Positions 5,664-11,819 of a stretch of DNA of 12,374 nucleotides are shown here, one piece after another. The DNA comes from Methanomicrobia archaeon (GTDB lineage Archaea; Halobacteriota; Syntropharchaeia; Alkanophagales; Methanospirareceae), in contig JAFGKP010000090.1 in the NCBI GenBank assembly GCA_016928455.1, forward strand, positions 1 through 12,374, read 5' to 3'. Numbering within the stretch: position 1 is the first letter of the stretch; each line of letters begins with the position of its first letter. A program made the position numbers and the translations under genes. The notes beneath the pieces are model-generated. The model had not been told where the DNA came from. It was given only the letters and a program-made list of their open reading frames with translations, and did not search any database.

Positions 5664-8558
5664 CTATGCCTTATACACCTTGCACAAGCACGCTTTCGTC
5701 TCCTGCATGACTGTTGACCGATCATAGCCATCGACGCAGATGATGTTTACGGAATCGCCGTAGGCGAGCTCTTCCGTTCCCGCGGGCCAGCGGTTCGCAT
5801 AAGACTGCCCTTCGAACCAACCCGCCCAGTGGTATGGGATGAAGATCGTTGCCTCGACCCGCTTGCCGCCCCGCATCACACCCTCGTTCACGCGCTCCGT
5901 CACGTACGCCCGCACCTTGCACCGGCCTCTGAGCGTCTCCACCCAGACCCAGTCCCAGTGGTTGATGCCCAGCTCTATCGCGACGGTGGGATGGATCTCT
6001 GCATAACACTCGGGCTGGAGCTCCACCAGGTAATGGCATGACCGCGTCTCCGCGCCGCCACCCATGTGCTCCACCTGCCGTCCCGTCGTGAGGATGAAGG
6101 GATAGCCCTCGTTCACGAGGTTCTTCCGCTGCTGCTGGATCGTCTTATACAGAACTGGGAGACGGTAGAGGTTTGTCACGTCATCGTAGGTCGGATACTT
6201 ATCGATAAGATCAGGTCGCGGGCTCTCGAGCGGCTCACGGTGCACCGGCACCGGATCAGGCAGGTCCCAGGCTCTGAATCGCGCTCTCCCTGCTCCCGAC
6301 GGACAGATGTTCTGGTTTAGCAAGTTCTTGAACGCTTCATCAGCATCTATCTCATAGATCCACCCATCACCATCGGTCCCATCTGAGTTCTTCTGGTCAT
6401 AGCCCGGCCCGATGTATGATGCACCTAACTGGCTCACGCCATCGTCTGAGATCGGATTCCCCGCGGTCGAGCCTGTCGCTCTGAACCGGGGCCTGAATTC
6501 GTTACCGCCTTCCCAGATCGGGATATCGTTCCGGTACAGAATCGGCGTTCCGGGATGCTGGTCGTTCCAGCAGGGCCAGGGTAATCCCCAGTATTCGCCC
6601 GTCAAGGGGCCGCTCTTCGCCTGTAGATCCTCAGGTGAGAAGACGCTGCAGTCTGTCGCGCACTGGAGCTGCTGTGCCTTGAGCCGGTTTGCACTTCTCC
6701 GCATCATGATGATGTTCGAACCACGGCTAATTTCATCGAGTACCTGCTCAGGGCTGACCATGCGTTGGTAATCGCTTGAGGCTCGGGACGCATCCTCATA
6801 GGTGAAGTGCGCGCCAAACCCGAGCCGGTTTGCAAGCTCGCGTATGATCCATCCGTCCGGCCTGCTCTCGTAGAGCGGCTCGACGATCTTGTTCCGCCAC
6901 TGCGTCTCTCGTGAACTATTGTTGCAGCTTCCTTCCTGCTCAAATTGCGTTGACGCCGGTAAGATGATGATCCCGTCAGGTCGGTCTGCGAGCGATGCCG
7001 CGATCGTCGCATGTGGATCCACGCCCACGAGCAGCTCGACCTTCTCCATCGCCTCCTTCATCCGCTTCATCTCGGTGATCGAGTTGAGCGAATGTCCCCA
7101 GACAAAGACCATCTTGATCGGGTTCGGCTGTGCGATCGGGTATTCGCGGTTGAGCACCCCTTCATACCAGCGCGAGACGGTAATGCCGCTCACATGCATC
7201 AGTGAGTTCCCGCTGCCAGCAGGATGTTCCGCGAACTTCGCTTTCAGCTCCTCATACGTGATCGGCTCATGCATGTTCCAGACGGTAACCCAGTGCCTCC
7301 ATGCCTTCTCCGTAAGCCCGTAATACGCCGGTAGCCAGTGCGAAAGCACGCACATATCGGTCGAGCCCTGCACGTTATCGTGTCCGCGGAAGGCATTGGT
7401 GCCGCCGCCTGGTTTGCCCACATGGCCACAGAGCAACTCGAGACACGCCATTGCCCGGATGTTATTCGTGCCCACAGTGTGCTGCGTGGCGCCCATCGCC
7501 CAGCAGATACAGGCCGCAGTGCCTTCACCTTGCGGTGGGTGTGCCCAGTCATACGCGAGCTGCCGGATGGTAGCTGCGGGAACCCAGGTGATGTCCTCCA
7601 CCACTTCCGGGGTGTAGTTCTTGACCACGTCCCACCACTGGTCAAACCCGTACGTGCGCTTCTCGATGAAGTCCGTGTTGTGCCAGTTGTTATTCACAAT
7701 CACGTTCGCAATGGCCCACAGTAACGCAATGTCCGTGCCCGATCTGAACCGCACCCACTGATCTGCCGCTGCCGCGGACTTCGTGAATCGCGGGTCACAG
7801 ACGATGAACTTCGCACCGCGCCGCTTTGCTTCCAGGATATGCAGCATCGCCACCGGATGTGACTCAGCCGCATTTTCGCCGAAGAACATGATCAGCCCCG
7901 AGTGGCGCATATCGTTCCACGGGTTGGTCATCGCACCGTAGCTCCACGTGTTCGCTAACCCCGCAACCGTCGTGGAATGACAAATTCGCGCCTGGTGATC
8001 GACGTTGTTCGTGCCGTTGAATGCCGCGAATTTCCGGAACAGGTAGCAAGATTCGTTGCTCGTCTTTGCTGAGCCGATGTACATGATCGAGTCAGGCCCG
8101 TCCCGTGCCTGTATCTCCTTCATCTTGTTCGCGATCTCGTCCAGCGCCGCTGCCCATGTGATCTGCACCCACTGGCCCCCGGTCTTCTTCATCGGATGCT
8201 TTAGCCGCAATTCCGAGTTCAGGATCTCGGAAATTGAGGTACCTTTGGAGCACATCGACCCGGTATTGATCGGATTCTCCAACCAGGGCTCGATACCGGT
8301 GCAGACGCCGTTCTCACACCGGCCGTGGAACCCACAGCCCACCGCACAGTGTGTACAGTTGGATTTAATAAGCCTAACACCGGCTTCTTCGGGGGAGGCA
8401 CTCGCAGGCGCTATCAGTCCCTCAAGCTCTGCGGATACACTGACACTGCTGATGCCGCTGAGAGCTGCTGCAGTCCCTAGGGCGCTCAATTTGGTGAACG
8501 TCCGTCTTGACAGTCTAATACCGTTACTTTTTCCTATAGAATTCATTCTAGCCGCCAT
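5664..8558 (-). CDS. fdhA: Exported molybdopterin formate dehydrogenase, FDH-N-type catalytic subunit (Cys form)
   Basis: A 964 aa enzyme that interconverts formate and CO2 at a Mo/W bis-pterin centre, acting outside the cytoplasmic membrane. A Tat signal, SRRTFTKL (R18-R19), precedes a hydrophobic stretch ending near residue 43. The N-terminal [4Fe-4S] site is C68, C71, C75 and C103 (C-x2-C-x3-C-x27-C), followed by K105. The active-site region HQARICHSTTVAG matches FDH-N, with C193 (codon TGT) where E. coli FdnG has selenocysteine, then H194. The Arg of NAFRGHDNVQG (R391) matches the second formate-binding residue. The C-terminal ~145 residues form the molybdopterin dinucleotide binding domain. 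The ATG at 8558 has GAGGTG five bases upstream. It is first in an operon with the Fe-S subunit and anchor. E. coli FdnG is 1015 aa, so the length is normal. FDH is the best call because the match spans several active-site blocks; direction and electron acceptor are inferred. Confidence 0.92.
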   Translation of the reverse strand: MAARMNSIGKSNGIRLSRRTFTKLSALGTAAALSGISSVSVSAELEGLIAPASASPEEAGVRLIKSNCTHCAVGCGFHGRCENGVCTGIEPWLENPINTGSMCSKGTSISEILNSELRLKHPMKKTGGQWVQITWAAALDEIANKMKEIQARDGPDSIMYIGSAKTSNESCYLFRKFAAFNGTNNVDHQARICHSTTVAGLANTWSYGAMTNPWNDMRHSGLIMFFGENAAESHPVAMLHILEAKRRGAKFIVCDPRFTKSAAAADQWVRFRSGTDIALLWAIANVIVNNNWHNTDFIEKRTYGFDQWWDVVKNYTPEVVEDITWVPAATIRQLAYDWAHPPQGEGTAACICWAMGATQHTVGTNNIRAMACLELLCGHVGKPGGGTNAFRGHDNVQGSTDMCVLSHWLPAYYGLTEKAWRHWVTVWNMHEPITYEELKAKFAEHPAGSGNSLMHVSGITVSRWYEGVLNREYPIAQPNPIKMVFVWGHSLNSITEMKRMKEAMEKVELLVGVDPHATIAASLADRPDGIIILPASTQFEQEGSCNNSSRETQWRNKIVEPLYESRPDGWIIRELANRLGFGAHFTYEDASRASSDYQRMVSPEQVLDEISRGSNIIMMRRSANRLKAQQLQCATDCSVFSPEDLQAKSGPLTGEYWGLPWPCWNDQHPGTPILYRNDIPIWEGGNEFRPRFRATGSTAGNPISDDGVSQLGASYIGPGYDQKNSDGTDGDGWIYEIDADEAFKNLLNQNICPSGAGRARFRAWDLPDPVPVHREPLESPRPDLIDKYPTYDDVTNLYRLPVLYKTIQQQRKNLVNEGYPFILTTGRQVEHMGGGAETRSCHYLVELQPECYAEIHPTVAIELGINHWDWVWVETLRGRCKVRAYVTERVNEGVMRGGKRVEATIFIPYHWAGWFEGQSYANRWPAGTEELAYGDSVNIICVDGYDRSTVMQETKACLCKVYKA

Positions 8559-8563
8559 TATTT

Positions 8564-8637
8564 CACCTCTTTCTCCTCTTTATTTACCTCCTTTAACTAC
8601 TTCTCGATTCCTCAGCGTACTATAAAAGCTTTTCGGT
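8564..8637 (-). promoter_or_regulatory. Promoter and leader of the formate dehydrogenase operon
   Basis: On the minus strand, CCGAAAAGCTTTTATA (8637-8622) reads as an archaeal BRE plus TATA box. Transcription would start near 8597, giving a leader of about 40 bases. The leader region holds GGAGG, AGGAG and finally GAGGTG (8569-8564), the last five bases before the ATG, so it is a strong ribosome site. The core AAGCTTTTAT is shared exactly with the tatC1 promoter region. Confidence 0.65.
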
Positions 8638-8782
8638 TTTGACGACCTCGCCAAACGTAAGAAAGCGCGCAACTCTCGAGTTTGATCTACCATGCACGGA
8701 CGGCACCGGTCGCATCATACCGCGTGATCGTGAAGTGAAGAAGATCATGGGGTACCGTGCAGAGGTGTAACGTCAAAGGCCG

Positions 8783-8798
8783 CCCCCCCCAAAAAAAA
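8783..8798 (-). terminator. T8-G8 homopolymer tract after the surface protein gene
   Basis: On the minus strand, eight T (8798-8791) are followed by eight G (8790-8783), about 30 bases downstream of the stop codon of the minus-strand surface protein gene. Runs of T end transcription in archaea, so this is a plausible terminator separating that gene from the formate dehydrogenase promoter. The double homopolymer is also prone to length variation or sequencing error. Confidence 0.5.
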
Positions 8799-8828
8799 GA
8801 AGCGCGGGTTGAGCGTTAAAGAGTGACG

Positions 8829-9497
8829 TTACCGGCTTGCCCTTCGGTGCACGAGATATACCGTGACCAGCAGCAGGCCACTCAGCACGGCAGGCACGCC
8901 GTAGCCGGGTGCCTCGTGAGTTGGCGTTGCGCTCGCACCGGGCTGCTGTGCACCGCGCAGGACCTGCGTGGCATGCTCCAGATCACCGCTCAGGCGATTC
9001 AGGGCGGATAACGGTGCTGGTGGAAGGAGCCCTGACGCATCAACCGCCTCAAAATGGGTGACCGCGCTCTTCACGTGACCCGCAGCTTGCTCTAAATAAT
9101 CGGCATCGTACTGCATCGCTCCGAGCTCAGTATAGTAGCACGCGGATTTGTACTGCTCCAGAGCCAGCTTCAGGTGCTGCTGAACGGGCTGCAGCTCTGC
9201 AGAGACCGAGTAGCCGTCGAGCTCGCCCAGTGCACTGGTTGCGTCGTTGTAACCGGTGCTCGCCCAGGCCTCGACCGTCATGCAGTCGAAGTTCTCGATC
9301 GCAGTAGCCATCTGGTTGGTCGCAACCTCCACCTTCTCCATGGTGGTGGCATACCACGCACTGAACTCCTGGTCTGCCGCGGCTTCCGCGCCGACCGTGT
9401 CCGAAGCAGTGACGAGCGCGAGCACGAGAAGCGCCCCCATGAGCATAAGCATGAGCATCCCGACGCCGTGAACGCTCCATCTTCTTACAGTTCGCAT
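8829..9497 (-). CDS. Secreted helical protein with a PGF-CTERM-like surface anchor
   Basis: A 222 aa protein with no recognised enzymatic family. It has an N-terminal signal peptide (charged start, long hydrophobic run, likely cleaved near the ASDTVGAEA region at about residues 32-40). A helical Ala/Glu-rich body follows, with two cysteines (in NFDCM and KSACY) that could form a disulfide. A Pro/Ala/Thr-rich linker then leads to PGYG, a hydrophobic helix (VPAVLSGLLLVTVYLV) and a basic HRRASR end. That tail architecture is the PGF-CTERM sorting signal recognised by archaeosortase A, here with Tyr for Phe, so the mature protein would be lipid-anchored outside the cell. The ATG at 9497 has an excellent AAAGGAGGTG seven bases upstream. 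It sits between the formate dehydrogenase operon and a divergent small gene. Function unknown; an extracytoplasmic helical-bundle role is a guess. Confidence 0.8.
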   Translation of the reverse strand: MRTVRRWSVHGVGMLMLMLMGALLVLALVTASDTVGAEAAADQEFSAWYATTMEKVEVATNQMATAIENFDCMTVEAWASTGYNDATSALGELDGYSVSAELQPVQQHLKLALEQYKSACYYTELGAMQYDADYLEQAAGHVKSAVTHFEAVDASGLLPPAPLSALNRLSGDLEHATQVLRGAQQPGASATPTHEAPGYGVPAVLSGLLLVTVYLVHRRASR

Positions 9498-9504
9498 GGT
9501 TCTT

Positions 9505-9556
9505 CACCTCCTTTCGTATACTATGTTACAATCATTTATCCTTCCTCTTATAGGTG
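9505..9556 (-). promoter_or_regulatory. Promoter and ribosome site of the PGF-CTERM-like protein gene
   Basis: On the minus strand, CACCTATAAGAGG (about 9557-9545) offers a TATA-like box roughly 50 bases before the start codon. AAAGGAGGTG at 9514-9505 is a near-perfect ribosome binding site and fixes the start at 9497. Confidence 0.5.
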
Positions 9557-9661
9557 ATGGCTCGTGGTAATTTCAAGTGAAAAGCGCGTTACGTTACGAT
9601 TGCCTGCGTTCTTCCCTGATTGGAGCCGTACCACCCTGCCAGAACTGCGCAGAGCGACCGT

Positions 9662-9673
9662 GGAAAGTTTATA
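9662..9673 (+). promoter_or_regulatory. TATA box of the small helical protein gene
   Basis: GGAAAGTTTATATT is a good BRE plus TATA match. A transcription start about 25 bases on (near 9697) lies upstream of the ATG at 9724. It therefore argues against the longer open frame that begins at 9577, because that part would not be transcribed. Confidence 0.6.
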
Positions 9674-9723
9674 TTGCCGTACTGCATCCTTTTTCATACA
9701 GAGTCGAGCCTGTATCCACGAAC

Positions 9724-10110
9724 ATGACAAAGTCAGAAGAGCGGAAGGAACTCAATGCACTTCTGGATCGCGAGTTTTCATTTCTTGAGATGTTGCGGCA
9801 GCTGCGCATATGCGCCGTCGGTGTGCTCGACCGGTCTGAATCTCTTGAGCAGATAGCCGCGGAGATACAGGCGTGCCACCTGCAGATCTTCAAGCGGTAT
9901 TTCTTCCCCATTGATCAGACGCTCAACGCGATGGTCAAGGACCCGGAGAAATCGCGGGAGGAACTGAGCACGGCCGTTGCAGAAGATCAGGGCAAGGTGC
10001 TCCGGTTCATCGAGGCACTCGAGCACGAGCTGGCGCACAGAGCAGAAGATGAGGTCCGGGACCTGAAGGAGCAGCTAGAGCACGTGCGCCAGATGCTGAG
10101 GCCTGTGTGA
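9724..10110 (+). CDS. Small helical hypothetical protein
   Basis: A 128 aa soluble, charged protein beginning MTKSEERKEL. The frame is open further back to 9577, but the TATA box at 9662-9673 makes the ATG at 9724 the likely start; no clear ribosome site precedes it, fitting a short leader. The sequence is almost wholly helical in character, rich in Glu, Arg and Leu, with two cysteines (RICAVGV and IQACHLQ), a central FFPIDQTL and a coiled-coil-like C-terminal half (DEVRDLKEQLEHVRQML). Histidines in ACHLQ and EHELAH vaguely recall hemerythrin-like bundles, but the spacing is not convincing and I do not assign it. It is divergent from the surface protein gene and lies 130 bp before the CcdA fusion, so either link is possible. 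Confidence 0.6.
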   Translation: MTKSEERKELNALLDREFSFLEMLRQLRICAVGVLDRSESLEQIAAEIQACHLQIFKRYFFPIDQTLNAMVKDPEKSREELSTAVAEDQGKVLRFIEALEHELAHRAEDEVRDLKEQLEHVRQMLRPV

Positions 10111-10243
10111 ACACCATACCGATCCAGAAGAACTCATGTATCCTATCACACGCACCTGCAAACGGCCGTTCATTACTGGAGCACTGTCAGGATAGTCAGA
10201 GTATTATGTACTATCATATTACTTGGAGGCGTGACAAGGAAAC

Positions 10244-11506
10244 ATGCAGGATCGTTCTCGCAGTGTTGCGGTACCCGTGCTGGAATCGACGCACCGAGCC
10301 GTGCTCGTTCTCCTCGTGCTCATGCTTATCGGGCTCGCGGCAACTGCCTGCTCCCCGGTCGCCGGTGCAGCTCGTCTAGAAGCGCCACCGTTCGCACTGA
10401 CGAGCATCGAGGGCATGAGATTCAACCTCAGCGACTTCCGCGGCTCGGTCGTGGTGCTGGATCTCATGGCGACCTGGTGTCCGGTCTGTAAGGAGGAGAT
10501 GCCGGAGCTCAGCCAGCTCAGGCAGTCGCGGCCCGAGGTGGTCATCATCACCATCTCCGTCGATCCCACCGAGGATGAAGCGGAGCTGCGAGCGTTCAAG
10601 GAGCAATATGCTGCAGACTGGCGCTTTGCGATTGATACTGATCGTGTCTGGGAGAAGTACCAGGGGTTTTACATCCCCACACTCATGGTGATCGATCCCC
10701 AGGGGTATATCAGCTATGAGAAGTCAGCCCGGGTATCCACCGCAGACCTGATCGCTGAGGTCGACCGCGCCGGCGCCAGCGTTCCCGTAGAGCCAGGAGT
10801 GTCGGGAGTCCCGGCAGAAACCAGCACTATTCCCTTCGGCCTCTATGCCCTGGCATTTCTCACCGGGCTCCTCAGCTTCTTCGCGCCCTGCGCCTTCCCG
10901 CTTCTCCCCGGCTACATCAGCTACTATCTGGGGAGAACTGAGGGTGGCACCACCCTGCGCAGCTCGTTGAAAGCGGGCAGCGCGGCAGCCAGTGGCATTA
11001 ATGGGGTCTTCGCGCTCATCGGAATCGCGGTTGCGCTGGGTGGGGCAGTGGTGAAATCGTACCTATCGTATCTCGCGCCCGTTGTGGGAGTGGCGATCAT
11101 CGTACTCGGGCTCCTGATGCTCCTCGGGCCGTCGGGTATAGCCGTCTTCGCCAAATTCGAGGGACTGCTCTCCGTATATGCCGCGAAGCTGGGTAGGCGA
11201 TCGAGCGACTCAGGTCTCGTGATGTACGGTGCGGGCTACGGACTCGCGGTCATGGGCTGTCAGGCCCCGGTCTTCATAGCACTCATCTTCGCCGGCCTGG
11301 CCGCGGGCGGCGCGGTGCAGGCGATCCTGGTCTTCCTCGTCTTCTCGCTGGGCATGGGCTGCATGATGATCGCCGTCAGTCTCCTGGCAGGCACCGCGAA
11401 GCGGACTATGCTGGATCGCCTGAAGGCGCTGATGCCGTATATTAACCGTGCCTGTGGACTCGTCCTCATTCTCGTCGGCCTGTACTTCCTCCGGGAGTTC
11501 CTCTAA
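10244..11506 (+). CDS. TlpA-like thioredoxin fused to a CcdA/DsbD-type membrane domain
   Basis: A 420 aa fusion that would move reducing equivalents across the membrane. Residues about 19-41 are a hydrophobic signal or anchor (with C36 in TACSP). Residues about 45-175 are a thioredoxin fold of the TlpA/AhpC-TSA type, with W78-C79-P-V-C82 and the cis-proline in IPT (P145). After a linker, residues about 197-420 form a six-helix CcdA domain with its two membrane cysteines, C216 in FFAPCAFPLLPGY and C339 in MGCQAPVF. In this family the membrane pair takes electrons from cytoplasmic thioredoxin and hands them to the outside thioredoxin. Here donor and acceptor are one chain, with the thioredoxin N-terminal, the reverse of bacterial DsbD, whose thioredoxin-like domain is C-terminal. 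GGAGG (10225-10229) and AGGA (10237-10240) precede the ATG. Likely roles are outside disulfide reduction or cytochrome c maturation. No true partner is visible except the next gene. Confidence 0.9.
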   Translation: MQDRSRSVAVPVLESTHRAVLVLLVLMLIGLAATACSPVAGAARLEAPPFALTSIEGMRFNLSDFRGSVVVLDLMATWCPVCKEEMPELSQLRQSRPEVVIITISVDPTEDEAELRAFKEQYAADWRFAIDTDRVWEKYQGFYIPTLMVIDPQGYISYEKSARVSTADLIAEVDRAGASVPVEPGVSGVPAETSTIPFGLYALAFLTGLLSFFAPCAFPLLPGYISYYLGRTEGGTTLRSSLKAGSAAASGINGVFALIGIAVALGGAVVKSYLSYLAPVVGVAIIVLGLLMLLGPSGIAVFAKFEGLLSVYAAKLGRRSSDSGLVMYGAGYGLAVMGCQAPVFIALIFAGLAAGGAVQAILVFLVFSLGMGCMMIAVSLLAGTAKRTMLDRLKALMPYINRACGLVLILVGLYFLREFL

Positions 11507-11528
11507 CCCCGATCTTACGGGCTCGGGG
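11507..11528 (+). terminator. Hairpin directly after the CcdA fusion gene
   Basis: CCCCGA (11507-11512) pairs with TCGGGG (11523-11528) around a 10-base loop, immediately after the TAA stop. No T-run follows, so its role as a terminator is uncertain. Confidence 0.3.
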
Positions 11529-11580
11529 AGAACGTTCCGCTCCATCTACAGAATCGAGGAGCGTACCACGCAGATCCACC

Positions 11581-11745
11581 GTGCCGGGCGTCATCCAGAA
11601 TGGCGACTCACTGATGGTGTGCATACCAACCAGCACCTTTGCAGCCCATAAGGAGCAGGTATTGTCACGGCTAAGAGCATACTGGATCGAACGGGAGAGT
11701 ATGGTGGGTTTTCCTCGTGACAAGCCTGTAATTACTGTTAGCTAG
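11581..11745 (+). CDS. Possible small ORF in the gap (doubtful)
   Basis: A GTG-started frame of 54 residues ends at TAG 11743-11745. It reads as a plausible small protein: a hydrophobic GVIQNGDSLMVCIPTS, a basic/helical KEQVLSRLRAYWIERESM and an end KPVITVS. An internal ATG would give 43 residues. There is no well-placed ribosome site (GAGGAG lies over 20 bases away) and no known family. A minus-strand frame (11723-11466) is open across the same stretch, so openness alone says little. The rest of the 310 bp between the two thiol-redox genes holds only the hairpin and the TATA box listed separately. Confidence 0.2.
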   Translation: MPGVIQNGDSLMVCIPTSTFAAHKEQVLSRLRAYWIERESMVGFPRDKPVITVS

Positions 11746-11776
11746 TTCAGGATGAAACCACACTGTGACCTCTATC

Positions 11777-11785
11777 TTTATAAGG
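11777..11785 (+). promoter_or_regulatory. TATA box of the rhodanese gene
   Basis: CTTTATAAG is a good archaeal TATA box. Transcription would start near 11808, only about 12 bases before the ATG at 11820, leaving almost no leader. That fits the absence of a ribosome binding site before that start. Confidence 0.6.
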
Positions 11786-11819
11786 TGCCGTGACAGATTC
11801 TATCGCGAGATCAACCATC

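Noticed and set aside
5215..5727. Plus-strand open frame of 170 codons across the Fe-S subunit gene
   Set aside because: It is the opposite strand of a gene with sixteen conserved cysteines, has no ribosome site and no family resemblance, and reflects high GC codon bias.
7977..7985. Selenocysteine at the formate dehydrogenase active site
   Set aside because: The active-site codon read on the minus strand is TGT (Cys193), not TGA, and the frame is open throughout; no recoding is needed.
5664..8558. DMSO or polysulfide reductase identity for the large subunit, suggested by its DmsB/DmsC-like partners
   Set aside because: The active-site blocks (HQARICH, GAMTNPW, AESHPV, FRGHDNVQG) follow FDH-N, and the Cys-His pair replaces Sec-His; the partners do not outweigh this.
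9577..9723. Longer N-terminus for the small helical protein, starting at 9577
   Set aside because: A good TATA box lies inside this stretch at 9662-9673, and the extra residues do not resemble the helical body, so the ATG at 9724 is preferred.
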